This document shows positions 45,837 to 56,530 of a DNA stretch of 64,000 nt, one piece after another. The stretch comes from JBHENC01 sp051000345 (GTDB lineage: Bacteria; Acidobacteriota; Blastocatellia; Pyrinomonadales; Pyrinomonadaceae). Location: NCBI GenBank assembly GCA_051000345.1, contig JBPCOJ010000106.1:6073-70072 (forward strand), given 5' to 3'. The notes under the pieces were generated by a model. The model did no database searches, was not told where the DNA came from, and saw only the letters and a program-made list of their open reading frames with translations. Position 1 is the stretch's first letter. Every line of letters starts with the position of its first letter. The position numbers and the translations under genes are program-made.

Positions 45837-47461
45837 TGATTGGAAAAAAGCTTCGTCTCTGGACGTTCGGCGCGTTCATCCTCATCGGCGCGCTCGCGTA
45901 TTCAAACATCGCGGGGGCGTTTTTTCTTTCCGACGATTTCGATCAAATAGGCAAAGTGCGCGCGGGCAATCTGGCTGTGACGTGGGGACAGGAGCACGGC
46001 GGATTTTTTCGCCCGCTCTTTATCTTGAGCTACTTCGTTGACGTGAAATTGTGGAACGCCGCGCCGCTCGGATTTCATTCCACCAACATCCTGTTTCACA
46101 CCGCTAACGCATTTCTCGTCTTCCTTTTATCCCAAAGCTTAATCGAAGAATTTTGTGCGCAGTCGAGCCGGGAAGAAGCGCAAAGGGTTTCGCTCGCAGC
46201 GGGTTTGATTTTTCTGCTGCATCCTTCGCACACCGAAGCCGTTTCATGGATTTCGGGGCGTGCCGATTTGATTGCAGCTTTTTTCAGTCTCTTGTCTTTG
46301 ACGTTTTACGTTTCATGTTGGCGAACGAAGAATTCGGCGCGCATCTTTTTTTCACTTCTTTTCTTCGCGCTGGCATTGCTCGCCAAAGAATCCGCCATCT
46401 GCCTTCCGTTCGTCGTACTCCTCATCGAAGTTACTCGCGCTTGGCAGCAAAGAAACAAAGAAATTTTCCGGCGCGCGATAAAAACAGTCGCGGCATTCGT
46501 CGCGTTGCTGCTCGTTTTTATTGCGGCGCGTTACCTTGCGATAAATTCTTTAATCGGCGGCTACGGCGCATCGCAGCACTTGAATTTCTCCCCGTCATGG
46601 ATTCGTGACCGGCTACTGCAATTTTCTCTGCGCGCCATGTTGCCGCCATTGCCCACGCAACTCTCGGCGATATTATTGAAGCCGCTCAAATCGCCCGTGT
46701 TCGTTTTGTTCGCCATTGTTTGCGCCGCGCTCATCGCCGCCGTTGTTGCTCATAGACACAAACGACAATCAATCGACGCGCGCAGGCCGCAGAACATTTT
46801 CATGTGGCTGCTCGTCGCATCTTTTCTGTGCTCTTTGCTGCCGGTTATCAATTTGCGCTTGAGCTTATACGACACGCAGGGCGAGCGTTTTTTGTATCTG
46901 CCTTCCGCGTTCTCGTCCATCGCGCTCGCGTATGTTTCGATGATTCTTATTCGCCGCACAAGATTCTGGATGTTGTTAATCGGGTGCTTGTTGATTTTCT
47001 ATTCGTCGGCGCTTTATCGCAGCAATGAAAATTGGCGCGAAGCGGCGCGGCTTTCGCAAACGATTTTGGACGACCTCGCAACGTCATCCGAACACAACAG
47101 CATATTGATCGTGAACGCGCCCGACAATCTGAAGGGCGCGCCCGTGTTTCACAACGGACTAGCGGACGCGCTGCAAAACTTTCAAACCGCAAGGCAGTTC
47201 ACAGACGTGCGTCTCGTTGCGCTGCACAGCATTCAATCGGTGAACGATCCGATTGAATCAGCGGCAAATCATCAATCAATCGCCGTTCGCTTGCCCGATG
47301 AGGCAAACGAGTTCGGGCGCGTTGACGAACATCTTCAATGCGTCGAAATTATCGATCACACGAATTTTTTTCTGCGGCTTCGACTCGATAACTGTCCGGC
47401 GGCAATGGACGTATTCGTATTCGATAAAGGCCGTATGCAAAGAATTGCAACGCTTCCTTAA
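45833..47461 (+). CDS. Multi-spanning membrane protein, GT39/TMTC-like glycosyltransferase candidate
   Basis: 542 residues, starting inside the stop of the DUF2127 gene. Nine to eleven hydrophobic helices are visible up to about residue 390. Between the first helices is FFLSDDFDQIGKV with an acidic pair, and FLLHPSHTEAVSWISGRADL follows, typical of TMTC and PMT-like C-type glycosyltransferases. ALALLAKESAICLPFVVLLI also fits. The C-terminal 140 residues are soluble and outside the membrane. It probably transfers a lipid-linked sugar on the periplasmic side. Donor and target are unknown. Confidence 0.72.
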   Translation: MMIGKKLRLWTFGAFILIGALAYSNIAGAFFLSDDFDQIGKVRAGNLAVTWGQEHGGFFRPLFILSYFVDVKLWNAAPLGFHSTNILFHTANAFLVFLLSQSLIEEFCAQSSREEAQRVSLAAGLIFLLHPSHTEAVSWISGRADLIAAFFSLLSLTFYVSCWRTKNSARIFFSLLFFALALLAKESAICLPFVVLLIEVTRAWQQRNKEIFRRAIKTVAAFVALLLVFIAARYLAINSLIGGYGASQHLNFSPSWIRDRLLQFSLRAMLPPLPTQLSAILLKPLKSPVFVLFAIVCAALIAAVVAHRHKRQSIDARRPQNIFMWLLVASFLCSLLPVINLRLSLYDTQGERFLYLPSAFSSIALAYVSMILIRRTRFWMLLIGCLLIFYSSALYRSNENWREAARLSQTILDDLATSSEHNSILIVNAPDNLKGAPVFHNGLADALQNFQTARQFTDVRLVALHSIQSVNDPIESAANHQSIAVRLPDEANEFGRVDEHLQCVEIIDHTNFFLRLRLDNCPAAMDVFVFDKGRMQRIATLP

Positions 47462-47471
47462 AATTTTTGTT

Positions 47472-49193
47472 TCAGTTCGGCAGCAAGCGCCAATTGTTCG
47501 TCGGCTCCGGCGGAATAACTTTGTGACGCTCGACCCAATCAATAATCAGATCGCGTATTTCTTCACTTGAGCGATAAACGACGGGCGCATTTTTGTACAT
47601 CGTGAAGCCGCCGCCGCCGTTGATGCGATAGTTGTTTGTGACGAGCCGCAGCTTTTGCGCCGGTGTAACAGGCTGATTGTGAAAGCGCAGATTTTCGATG
47701 CGCCCGCCGAGTGGTTTGCTTATATCGAGGTCATATGTGACGCCTTCGGCGATGTCGAAATTATAGCCGGGAATTTTTTCATCGACGAGATCGGCAGCCG
47801 CTTTGTTCGGCACATAGGCGCGAAAATATTCCGCCGAATGTTCGAGCGCGTCCTTTAATTGTTTGCCCGTCACTTCGAGGACGGCAAGCGTGTTTTCGTA
47901 TTCGTAAAGCCCTGCAATGTCACGCACAGTAACGTCCCCGCGCGGAATGCGCGCCTGCGGATTAAAGCTCGCTGCCATTGAAACATCCGCCTTTCCCGCT
48001 TCGAGCTGCACGCGCTGAATCAAATCGAGAATCGCCGTATCACGAAAGCGCGCGTCGCGCGCCGTGAGTTCCGCAGACGATTCGCCGATCACGCGCCCGA
48101 GCCAAGCCTGTGTTTCGCGGTCATACGGCTGAACGATTCTGGAAATTTCTTCGTCCGGTTTGACGCGATCATCAACGGGAATCGTGCGCGCCGATTTCGC
48201 CGCGACACGCCAGCGCCCACCGCCATCGGCATTGGCAGCCGCTTCGCGTTCGAGGTACAGGTCAACGCGCGCGACGCGGCGCGCCCATTTATCCGCCTGC
48301 GTTAGAAGCACGCCGTTGATGTAAACGCCCGGCACTTCGCGGTGCGTGTGTCCCATCAAAATCACGTCCACGCCCGGCACTTGTTCAGCAATAGAGACAG
48401 CGGCGTTTTCGTTCTTGACTTGTCCGGGATCGACTTTGCCTGTGCGCAAATCTTCTTCCAAGCCCATGTGCATGGCGATTACGACGACATCTGCGCGCTC
48501 TTTTTCGCGCAAGATTTTCACCCACTTGCGCGCTTCGGAAACGGTTTCACGAAACTCAAGGCCAGCGTAGTTTTCCGCGTTCTCCCAATTCGGAATGCCC
48601 GGCGTCGTCAAGCCTAAAATGCCGACGCGCACGCCGTTCGCTTCCTTGACGAGATACGGGTCATACGCCGTTTGGTCTGTTCCCTTTTTATAAGTATTCG
48701 CGGAGAGCCAAGGAAAGTTCGCTTCGCGGCGTGCCTTGCCTAAAACGTTCAGGCCGAAATTGTATTCGTGATTGCCGACGGCCATCGCGTCGTAGTGCAG
48801 CGCGTTCATGGCGAGCATCATCGGATCGGGCGGAGCGTTGTTTTTTTTGTTGTGGTAATAAACGAGCGGCGTTCCTTGAATCGTGTCGCCGGAATCGAGC
48901 AGCAGCAAGTTCGGATTCTCTTTGCGTGCTTGCTTAATCACCGTTGCGGCTAAAGCAAGCCCGCGCGCATCAGGTTTGTTCGCGTAGTAATCAACGGGCA
49001 AGATGTTGCCGTGCATATCAGTGGTCGCAAGAATCGTGATTTGCGCGCGCGCCGTGTTGCCTTGAATAATTATCGGCGCGGCGGCAGTCGAACGCGTCAG
49101 GCAAATGCTCATTGCGCATAAAGCAAAGAGTAATAGCGCCATCAAAAATAGCGATAACGATTTGACGCGAAGGAATTTATTTTTTGTTTTCAT
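47472..49193 (-). CDS. UshA-like 5'-nucleotidase / 2',3'-cyclic phosphodiesterase
   Basis: 573 residues. The signal peptide spans about 1-38 (LFLMALLLFALCAMSICLTR). The metallophosphatase domain has ITILATTDMHGNILPVDYYA, LLLDSGDTIQGTP, MAVGNHEYNFG, VVIAMHMGLEEDL and ILMGHTHREVPG. The C-terminal substrate domain (about 360-540) contains NPQARIPRGDVTVRDIAGLY, YEYENTLAVLEVTGKQLKDA and NYRINGGGGF. It hydrolyses nucleotides, cyclic nucleotides or UDP-sugars in the periplasm for phosphate or nucleoside salvage. It ends 10 bases from the convergent membrane-protein gene. Confidence 0.92.
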   Translation of the reverse strand: MKTKNKFLRVKSLSLFLMALLLFALCAMSICLTRSTAAAPIIIQGNTARAQITILATTDMHGNILPVDYYANKPDARGLALAATVIKQARKENPNLLLLDSGDTIQGTPLVYYHNKKNNAPPDPMMLAMNALHYDAMAVGNHEYNFGLNVLGKARREANFPWLSANTYKKGTDQTAYDPYLVKEANGVRVGILGLTTPGIPNWENAENYAGLEFRETVSEARKWVKILREKERADVVVIAMHMGLEEDLRTGKVDPGQVKNENAAVSIAEQVPGVDVILMGHTHREVPGVYINGVLLTQADKWARRVARVDLYLEREAAANADGGGRWRVAAKSARTIPVDDRVKPDEEISRIVQPYDRETQAWLGRVIGESSAELTARDARFRDTAILDLIQRVQLEAGKADVSMAASFNPQARIPRGDVTVRDIAGLYEYENTLAVLEVTGKQLKDALEHSAEYFRAYVPNKAAADLVDEKIPGYNFDIAEGVTYDLDISKPLGGRIENLRFHNQPVTPAQKLRLVTNNYRINGGGGFTMYKNAPVVYRSSEEIRDLIIDWVERHKVIPPEPTNNWRLLPN

Positions 49194-49276
49194 TTGACTT
49201 TAGATGTGATTGCCGGAAATTAGTTTTGTCGAACAGCGCGCGTTGAAACTGGCAAACGTGCAATGCTGCTTCGCGC

Positions 49277-50380
49277 TTAACCTTCGCCTGTCGCGGGACG
49301 AGCGGAACCGCGTTCGTCGATTGCTGCGGCGGAAATCTGCTCGGCTTCTTCCGTAAATTTCCGCAGAGACAGTCCGCGCCGGACGAGAAACATCACGCCG
49401 ATTGCCGCCCAAGCGATGACGCGCGCCTTGCGTATAATGGCGAGCGTGACGCCGATGCCCGTGCCGATAGCAAGCGCGCCTGACAGAAATCCCGTCACCG
49501 CTTCGTCCACGCCGATGCGCAAAGGCACGGGCTTAAAAACGACGTTGACGAGACGGTTGATCCATTCGAGCGCGAAGGCCGTGAGCAGAGTCGGCGGCGT
49601 GTCGCTGATAAAAAGCAGCACGACGTAAATCTCCGCGACGCCCGCGAGATGAAAGCAACATTCGAGCAGCAGTATAGGGAGAAAGCGCGAACTGTTTTCG
49701 GCGTAGAAACTGTATATTTTATCTTCGACGGCGCTCGCTCGCGGGTACGCCTTCGCAATCCACTTTTGCCCTAGCCCACGCCGCTCCAAACTCTTGAGCG
49801 CGCCGCTGACAAACTTTATTTGACGGCGCATAGCCCAGTACGCCAAAGGCAAAAGAACGACGACGGCAACGAGCGCGCCGATGCTTGCGATGCGCAGAAT
49901 CTTCGGCAGCGAAAAATTGAGCAGCAGCGTCAACGCGCCTGTGAAGATAACGAGCGCCACCGACAAAGTGTAAAAAAGCAGTTCGACGGCGATGGCGGAG
50001 ACGGCTGGCACAAGCGGCACGCGGTCACGCACGAACGCCGCCTTCGCAGGCTCCGTGACGACCATATTAAGCGGCCCCGCGATGTTGCCGACGGCGTCGC
50101 TTGTGACAAAGGTTTTGAAGGCGTCGCGGAAACGCAGCTTGTAAGGCGCTTCAAAGCAGCGCATCCACGCCAGCGCGCGCACCGCGAAACGGATTCCGGC
50201 GATGAGAAAGACCAGCAGAAAGCCCGCGCCGAGGCGTTTGATGCCGCCCGCGATTTCGCGCACGCCCGCCTTTTCCACAAAGTAAACAAAGAGCACGACG
50301 CCCAGCACCGCAAAGGCGATGCCTAGATACGTCCACTTCTTGTTCGAGCTTTTTTTCAAATCAACAGCTTGGCTCATCAT
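49277..50380 (-). CDS. Lysylphosphatidylglycerol-synthase-like membrane protein (flippase-like domain)
   Basis: 367 residues with eight or so membrane helices. Signatures of the LPG_synthase_TM/UPF0104 family are FRDAFKTFVTSDAVGNIAGP, LNMVVTEPAKAAFVRDRVPL and FALEWINRLVNVVFKPVPLR, IGVDEAVTGFLSGAL. It has only the transmembrane flippase-like domain, without the synthase part, so lipid or glycan translocation is more likely than lysyl transfer. The C-terminal 30 residues are a soluble tail. Function in this host is unknown. Confidence 0.82.
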   Translation of the reverse strand: MMSQAVDLKKSSNKKWTYLGIAFAVLGVVLFVYFVEKAGVREIAGGIKRLGAGFLLVFLIAGIRFAVRALAWMRCFEAPYKLRFRDAFKTFVTSDAVGNIAGPLNMVVTEPAKAAFVRDRVPLVPAVSAIAVELLFYTLSVALVIFTGALTLLLNFSLPKILRIASIGALVAVVVLLPLAYWAMRRQIKFVSGALKSLERRGLGQKWIAKAYPRASAVEDKIYSFYAENSSRFLPILLLECCFHLAGVAEIYVVLLFISDTPPTLLTAFALEWINRLVNVVFKPVPLRIGVDEAVTGFLSGALAIGTGIGVTLAIIRKARVIAWAAIGVMFLVRRGLSLRKFTEEAEQISAAAIDERGSARPATGEG

Positions 50381-50698
50381 TTGGTCTTAACAGCGCGCAG
50401 GAAAATTTTGCCACAGAGTCGGGCAGTTTCCAGTAGCTAAGGCGGCGGCTTCGTGCCATGAACTCAAAATTGAAAACTGCTTTCCCCTCGCCCGGTCATT
50501 CTACGTTTAAGCGCGTGCGAGCGAAAGCGGCGCGCGTAAAGAAATAGTTGCGAGGCGTGGATTGATCGGTCTTTAGTTGTGCCTTCCCTGCTTTCGTTTC
50601 GGTTCATGCGCGCAAGGTTGACCGTGAGTGTTTGGATAAGCGATGCTACGTTGCTAAAATCAATTCAATTTAACGCGGAACGAAATTCTTAAATTCTT
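50381..50698. other. Intergenic region upstream of the acyl-CoA dehydrogenase gene
   Basis: A 318-base divergent region without a gene. TGCTAAAAT near 50653 is a possible extended -10 for the dehydrogenase operon. No hairpin or repeat stands out. Confidence 0.35.
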
Positions 50699-51907
50699 AT
50701 GAGCCAAACAAAAACGGATCACACAGTTTCCGAACAAACGACAAGCGCGGCCTTGACCGTGCTTTCCGAAGACGAAGAAATGTTTCGCTCAAGCGTGCGT
50801 GAGTTTGCCGAAGGCGAATTGCGCCCGCGCGTCGAAGCGATGGACGAAGCGGGCAAGCTCGATCCGGCGCTCGTCAAACAGTGTTTCGGACTCGGGCTGA
50901 TGGGCATCGAAACGCCGGAAGAATACGACGGTGCGGGCGCTAAGTTTTTTACAGCGATTCTCGCCGTCGAAGAACTCTCGCGCGTCGATGCTTCAGTCGG
51001 CGTCTTCGTCGATGTCCAAAACACGCTCGTCAATAATTGCATTCTGCGATGGGCGAATGATGAGCAGAAAAAGAAATATCTGACGCAACTCGCAAGCGAT
51101 AAAGTCGGCGCGTATGCTTTGAGCGAGGCAGGCTCCGGCTCCGATGCCTTCGCCATGCAGACGCGCGCCGTCGAACAAAGCGATCACTACGTTATCAACG
51201 GGCGCAAGCTCTGGATTACGAACGGCAACGAAGCGGAAATCTTCGTCGTCTTCGCCAACGCCAACCCGGAAGCGGGCTATCGCGGCATCACCGCCTTTAT
51301 CGTCGAGAAAAATTTCAAAGGCTTGTCAGTCGGCAAAAAAGAAAACAAGCTCGGCATACGCGCGTCGTCAACCACCGAAATTATTTTAGAAGACGTACAT
51401 GTGCCGAAAGAGAATGTGCTCGGCGAAGTCGGCAAGGGATACAAAGTTTCCATCGAAACCCTGAACGAAGGGCGCATCGGCATCGGCGCCCAGATGATCG
51501 GCATCGCGCGCGGAGCCTTGGGCGCGGCGCTTCGCTACACGGGCGAGCGCGAGCAGTTCGGCAAGCCTATACGCGATTTTCAAGGCGTGCAATTTCAACT
51601 TGCGGAAATGGCGACGCAATTAGAAGCCGCGCGTTTGATGGTCTACAACGCCGCGCGCTTGAAGGATGCGGGACTTTCCTTCGTCAAAGAAGCGGCGATG
51701 GCGAAACTTTACTCGTCGCGCGTCGCCGAAGCGATTAGTTCCAAAGCGATAGAGCTTTACGGCGGCTACGGCTTCGTCAAAGATTACCCTGTCGAAAAAT
51801 TCTGGCGCGATTCCAAAATCGGCGCAATCTATGAAGGCACTTCAAATATGCAATTACAGACCATTGCCAAACTCATTACTACGGGCAGGCAACCGCTGAC
51901 GGATTAA
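50699..51907 (+). CDS. Acyl-CoA dehydrogenase (short/branched-chain type)
   Basis: 402 residues. The family signatures are YALSEAGSGSDAFAMQTRAV (flavin/substrate loop), WITNGNEAEIFVVFANA, KENKLGIRASSTTEIILEDV and ELYGGYGFVKDYPVEKFWRD. The catalytic base Glu is in GAIYEGTSNMQLQTIAKLI, the position used by short-chain and butyryl-CoA dehydrogenases. It oxidises acyl-CoA to enoyl-CoA with FAD in the cytoplasm. It is followed three bases later by a TPR gene and further on by a branched-chain-type E1 dehydrogenase, so branched-chain amino acid degradation is a plausible pathway. Confidence 0.93.
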   Translation: MSQTKTDHTVSEQTTSAALTVLSEDEEMFRSSVREFAEGELRPRVEAMDEAGKLDPALVKQCFGLGLMGIETPEEYDGAGAKFFTAILAVEELSRVDASVGVFVDVQNTLVNNCILRWANDEQKKKYLTQLASDKVGAYALSEAGSGSDAFAMQTRAVEQSDHYVINGRKLWITNGNEAEIFVVFANANPEAGYRGITAFIVEKNFKGLSVGKKENKLGIRASSTTEIILEDVHVPKENVLGEVGKGYKVSIETLNEGRIGIGAQMIGIARGALGAALRYTGEREQFGKPIRDFQGVQFQLAEMATQLEAARLMVYNAARLKDAGLSFVKEAAMAKLYSSRVAEAISSKAIELYGGYGFVKDYPVEKFWRDSKIGAIYEGTSNMQLQTIAKLITTGRQPLTD

Positions 51908-51910
51908 AAG

Positions 51911-52231
51911 ATGACCACATCGCGCATTGAAACATTCACGCAGATGCTCGCGGGCGATCCCGAAAACGCGCTCGTGCGCTTCGGTCTCGCCAACGAACTC
52001 CTGAAGGCCGAACGCTACGAAGAAGCGATTGCGGCGCTCAAGGAATATCTCGCGCAGGCAGACGACGAGGGCGCGGCTTACGGAATGCTCGCGCGCGCCT
52101 ACGAAAAAATGAATCAACGAAATGAAGCCCGCGCTGCTTACGAACAAGGCATCGCTACGTCCGAATCTCACGGGCATCCGTCGATGGCAGAAGACTATCG
52201 CATGACGCTCGCCAGCGATTACGAAGATTGA
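51911..52231 (+). CDS. Small TPR protein
   Basis: 106 residues with two to three TPR helices pairs (LVRFGLANELLKAERYEEAI, AAYGMLARAYEKMNQRNEAR, AAYEQGIATSESHG). There is no signal peptide. It begins three bases after the acyl-CoA dehydrogenase stop and is surely cotranscribed. It is probably a small interaction adaptor; the partner is unknown. Confidence 0.8.
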   Translation: MTTSRIETFTQMLAGDPENALVRFGLANELLKAERYEEAIAALKEYLAQADDEGAAYGMLARAYEKMNQRNEARAAYEQGIATSESHGHPSMAEDYRMTLASDYED

Positions 52232-52305
52232 TTGGCGCGCCGCAACTTTGAATTACCGGAAGCTTGCTTTTCTCAAACGCACGCTTCACTCGCAAGGAGA
52301 TTATT

Positions 52306-54264
52306 ATGCAGGCAAAGCACCTCATCGCTTCAACGGCACTCTCTCTTTTAGTTTGTTCCTCAAACGCTTTTGCGCAAATGCCCGTACCCACTTCCACGCC
52401 CGCGCCGACAGAGCAGCAAAAGCAAGCGCAAAAAGAGGTCGAGAAAAAGGCGCTCGCGCTTCTCGAAGACACTATCGCGGACGCGCAGTCGCTTCGCGTT
52501 CCCGAAAACCGCGCGCTCGTCACGGCAACTGCCGCCGATCTGCTTTGGACACGCGACGAAAAACGCGCCCGCTCGCTTTTCACAGACGCGCTCAACGCAT
52601 TAGCCGCCGCCCGCACCGCAAGTTCAGGAGCGAACAACGCAGAGGACGGTGAAGGCGCGGGGCGCAACTACGCAAACTATGCTGGCTACATGGCCTCCGC
52701 CCTACGGCAACAATTGTTGCAGATGGTCGCACGCCACGATGCCACGCTCGCGCTCGATCTGCTGCGCGCCGGAAGTTCTGTTAAGCAAGCGCCCGCATCC
52801 GACGCGTCCAAAGTCGCCGCGCCCGCGCAAGCGAATCAAAATCGTGGAATGATGGATGAAGACGCGCGGCTCGAACAAACTTTGATTGCGCAGATTGCCG
52901 CCACCGATCCGAAAACGGCGCTTCGCATCGCCGAAGAAAGTTTAGCGAAGGGCGTTTCACCGAATCTGCTTTCCACACTCCGCGTGCTGCAAAGAAAGGA
53001 CGCGGAGGCGGCGACAAAACTCGCGGGCAGCATTGTCGAGCGTCTCCACAACACCAACTTTCAAACCAACCCGGAAGCGGCATTCGTCGTGATGCAGTTG
53101 TTCGACATAAGCGCGCATCCCGAACGCTACGGCTCACGCCAAGCGGCTACGGGCGATACCGCCGCCGCAACCGCTGAAGCTGCAAAGAAGCCGCAATCGT
53201 TGCTCAGTGAAACGGCGTCGCGCGATTTGGCAGACATCGCCGCCTCTGCACTGCTTAACAAAGGCGTGACGGGAGGCATCCTTTATCAAGACACGGCGCT
53301 GCTTCCGTTTATCGAAAAGTATGCTCCGGCACGCGCCCCGCAAATACGTCGCAAACTCGCCGACATTAAAAAAACGATTGATCCGCAAGAGCAAGCACTT
53401 ATGAAATATCAAGAGCAGTTTCAGAGCGGCACGATTGACGGTATGTTGCAGGCTGCATCCGAAGCTCCGGCGTCGGTGCGCGCTGCGCTTTACCAAAGTG
53501 CCGCATGGAAGGCTCTCTCGCAAAACGACACGACGCGCGCGCGCCAGATTATTCAGGACAAAATAACCGACACGCAGGAGCGCGCTCAACTGCTCACGCA
53601 AATAGACCGACAGGCGCTCACGCAAGCATTGCGGCTTGGCAAGCTAGATGAAGCCAGACAAATGCTGCGCGAACGCGGCACGCGCTCAAAGAAGGATCAA
53701 GCGATGATGCTCGCCATGCTCGCGCAGGTGGCGGCGAAGAAGGGTGATCGTAAATTCGCGCTCGATGTCCTAGACGAAGCGCGCCAGCTCGTGCCTAATT
53801 CGCAAGCGCAAAATCAAGATCAAATAGACGCGCAACTCGCCGTCGCTGCCGCTTACACCTTCGTTGAACCGGCGCGCAGTTTCGAGATCATCGAGCCGAT
53901 GATCGACCAAGCGAACGAACTCATACGCGCGGCGGCGCTGCTCGATAAATTCGGCAATTCCGGCCAGAGATTTTTCCGTAACGGCGAATTAATGCTCTCG
54001 ATGTCAGGCGGTGCTTCGTTTGCGATTCGCAGCCGCTACGGGCGCGCTCTTACGCTTCTTGCCAATGCCGATTTTGACCGTGCGCGCGCTGCCGCAGACC
54101 GCTTTCAGCAACCCGAACTGCGCGTGATGGCGCGGCTTCTTATTGCGCAGGGCGCGCTCGACACAGCAGCGCCGCAATCGACACTGCCGCCGTCGGAATT
54201 AGATTTTATGCCGGGCGAAATGAACTCGTTTGGCGGCGGCACAATGGTTATCGGCAATCAATAA
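52306..54264 (+). CDS. Exported helical-repeat protein of unknown function
   Basis: 652 residues from the ATG at 52306, which has AAGGAGAT seven bases upstream; a start at 52264 lacks one. The signal peptide covers residues 1-24 (HLIASTALSLLVCSSNAFAQ). The rest is strongly helical with TPR-like periodicity (LDEARQMLRERGTRSKKDQA, MMLAMLAQVAAKKGDRKFAL). The C-terminus ends in a Gly/Pro/Met-rich stretch. I recognise no catalytic domain. From gene style this is a periplasmic scaffold, probably lineage-specific. It lies downstream of the dehydrogenase/TPR pair, with only 74 bases between. Confidence 0.72.
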   Translation: MQAKHLIASTALSLLVCSSNAFAQMPVPTSTPAPTEQQKQAQKEVEKKALALLEDTIADAQSLRVPENRALVTATAADLLWTRDEKRARSLFTDALNALAAARTASSGANNAEDGEGAGRNYANYAGYMASALRQQLLQMVARHDATLALDLLRAGSSVKQAPASDASKVAAPAQANQNRGMMDEDARLEQTLIAQIAATDPKTALRIAEESLAKGVSPNLLSTLRVLQRKDAEAATKLAGSIVERLHNTNFQTNPEAAFVVMQLFDISAHPERYGSRQAATGDTAAATAEAAKKPQSLLSETASRDLADIAASALLNKGVTGGILYQDTALLPFIEKYAPARAPQIRRKLADIKKTIDPQEQALMKYQEQFQSGTIDGMLQAASEAPASVRAALYQSAAWKALSQNDTTRARQIIQDKITDTQERAQLLTQIDRQALTQALRLGKLDEARQMLRERGTRSKKDQAMMLAMLAQVAAKKGDRKFALDVLDEARQLVPNSQAQNQDQIDAQLAVAAAYTFVEPARSFEIIEPMIDQANELIRAAALLDKFGNSGQRFFRNGELMLSMSGGASFAIRSRYGRALTLLANADFDRARAAADRFQQPELRVMARLLIAQGALDTAAPQSTLPPSELDFMPGEMNSFGGGTMVIGNQ

Positions 54265-54376
54265 AATCGGCGGCAAGACGCGCGAATTCGTGCGTGCGGG
54301 CAGGAGCGTGGTTTGTCACCTGAAAGTTAATACGCTAAATTTAACGAACGAGATAAGTAAAGACGAGGAATAAACA

Positions 54377-56497
54377 ATGGCGACGGCTCTAAAAACACGC
54401 GAGTATAAAGGTCTCGACCGCGAGCAGATGATTTCCATCTATCGCACGATGTATTTATCGAGGCGCATCGACGACAAAGAGATTCAATTAAAAGGCCAGA
54501 ACAAAATCTTTTTTCAAATCAGCGGCGCGGGGCATGAGGCCGTGCTCGTTGCGGCGGCAATGGCTTTGAAGCCCGCTTACGATTGGTTTTACCCATACTA
54601 CCGTGACCGCGCGCTTTGTTTGCAACTCGGCATGACGCCGCTCGAACAACTCCTTTCGGCAGTCGGCGCGGAAGCAGACCCGAATTCGCACGGGCGACAA
54701 ATGCCTTCGCACTGGGGACACACGGAACTGAATATCGTTTCGCAGTCTTCGCCGACCGGCACGCAGTTTCTGCAAGCCGTCGGCTGCGCTGAAGCGGGTT
54801 ATCGCGCAACGCTCGTCGAAGAATTGCAATCGCTCGTCAAAGGTTTTCAGAAAGACGAAGTCGTGTACGTTTCGACAGGCGACGGCACGACGAGCGAAGG
54901 CGAATTCTGGGAAGCTTTGAACACGGCATCGAACTTGAAATTGCCCGTGCTGTTTCTCGTCGAAGACAACGGCTATGCCATCAGCGTGCCCGTCGAAGTG
55001 CAAACGGCGGGCGGCGATATTTCCAAACTCGTCGCAGGTTTCCCGGATTTATACATTCAAAAATGCGACGGCACAGACCCGATTGAATCGCTCGAAACTC
55101 TGCGCCGCGCCGTTGATTATTGCCGCGCGCGCAAAGGCCCCGCGTTCGTACATGCGCAAGTGATTCGCCCGTATTCGCATTCGCTTTCCGACGACGAAAA
55201 ACTTTATCGCCCGGATGAAGAACGCACTTCGGATGCGGAACGCGATCCCGTCAAACGCTTCGGCGCGCTGCTTATCGAAGAAGAATTTTTGACGCAGGAC
55301 GAGTTGCAAAAAATCAAAGATGAAGTTGACCGCGAAGTCTTGGAAGCCGCAGACCTCGCGCTCTTAAGCCCGCAGCCTGCGCCGGAAACGGCAACGCAAT
55401 TTGTTTACTCGCCGGACGTCGATCCGACGGCAAAAGAATTCGATTCCGAAGAAGGCGCGGAGCTTTCCGGCAACGCTGGCACGATGGTCGATCTCATCAA
55501 TCGCTGCTTGCATACGGAGATGGCGCGCGATAATCGCATCATCGTCTTCGGCGAAGACGTGGCGGATGTTTCGCGCGAAGAGAACTTGGAAAAAGTGAAG
55601 GGTAAGGGCGGCGTCTTTAAGGTGACGGCGAACTTGCAAAGAAAGTTCGGCAGCGCGCGTGTCTTTAATTCGCCGCTCGCCGAAGCCAACATTATCGGGC
55701 GCGCCATCGGCATGGCGACGCGCGGCTTAAAGCCCGTCGTCGAGATTCAATTCTTCGATTATATCTGGCCTGCTTATCATCAACTGCGCAACGAAATGGC
55801 GTTGATGCGCTGGCGCTCGGCGGGAGATTTCAGCTGTCCTGTCGTGGTGCGCGTGCCTGTCGGCGGCTACTTGAAGGGCGGCGCAATTTATCACTCGCAA
55901 TCCGGCGACACGCTGTTCACGCATATTCCCGGCTTGCGCGTCGTTTATCCTTCAACTGCTTTGGATGCCAACGGACTTCTGCGCACGGCGATTCGCACGG
56001 ACGATCCCGTAATCTTTCTCGAGCACAAACATCTCTATCGTCAGGCGTACAACAAATCGCAGTATCCGCCCGACGATTTTATGATTCCGTTCGGCAAAGC
56101 AAAGACGGTGCGCGAAGGCACGGACATTTCCATTATCACCTTCGGCGCGCTCGTCCAGCGCTCCATCGTTGCCGCCAAGCAAGCCGAGCAGCAGCAAGGC
56201 ATCAGCGTCGAAGTCTTAGACCTGCGAACACTCGCGCCCTATGATTGGGAAGCAATCGTCGCCACCGTGAAAAAGACCGGCAAGGTTATCATCGCGCACG
56301 AAGACGCGCTCTCGTTCGGCTACGGCGCGGAGATGGCGGCGCGCATCGCAGATGAATTGTTTGAATATCTGGACGCACCCGTTCGCCGCGTCGCCGCACT
56401 CGATACTTTCGTCGCCTATGCGCCGCAACTCGAAGACGCGATTCTGCCGCAAGTCAACGACGTCGCACAGGCGATCACACAGCTTTATAAGTATTAA
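54377..56497 (+). CDS. Fused alpha-beta 2-oxoacid dehydrogenase E1 component (branched-chain type)
   Basis: 706 residues, a single-chain fusion of the two E1 subunits. The alpha part (1-345) has [38 protein letters not shown] and the ThDP motif [20 protein letters not shown] to [10 protein letters not shown] linker (345-370) leads to the beta part (375-706), with [60 protein letters not shown] and a C-terminal transketolase-type domain. It decarboxylates 2-oxoacids, most likely the branched-chain ones, and passes the acyl group to E2. Genes for E2 and E3 are not in the window. A strong terminator follows. Confidence 0.93.
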   Translation: MATALKTREYKGLDREQMISIYRTMYLSRRIDDKEIQLKGQNKIFFQISGAGHEAVLVAAAMALKPAYDWFYPYYRDRALCLQLGMTPLEQLLSAVGAEADPNSHGRQMPSHWGHTELNIVSQSSPTGTQFLQAVGCAEAGYRATLVEELQSLVKGFQKDEVVYVSTGDGTTSEGEFWEALNTASNLKLPVLFLVEDNGYAISVPVEVQTAGGDISKLVAGFPDLYIQKCDGTDPIESLETLRRAVDYCRARKGPAFVHAQVIRPYSHSLSDDEKLYRPDEERTSDAERDPVKRFGALLIEEEFLTQDELQKIKDEVDREVLEAADLALLSPQPAPETATQFVYSPDVDPTAKEFDSEEGAELSGNAGTMVDLINRCLHTEMARDNRIIVFGEDVADVSREENLEKVKGKGGVFKVTANLQRKFGSARVFNSPLAEANIIGRAIGMATRGLKPVVEIQFFDYIWPAYHQLRNEMALMRWRSAGDFSCPVVVRVPVGGYLKGGAIYHSQSGDTLFTHIPGLRVVYPSTALDANGLLRTAIRTDDPVIFLEHKHLYRQAYNKSQYPPDDFMIPFGKAKTVREGTDISIITFGALVQRSIVAAKQAEQQQGISVEVLDLRTLAPYDWEAIVATVKKTGKVIIAHEDALSFGYGAEMAARIADELFEYLDAPVRRVAALDTFVAYAPQLEDAILPQVNDVAQAITQLYKY

Positions 56498-56530
56498 TTT
56501 TTCCCGATAAAGATACACGGTAAAGATAAA

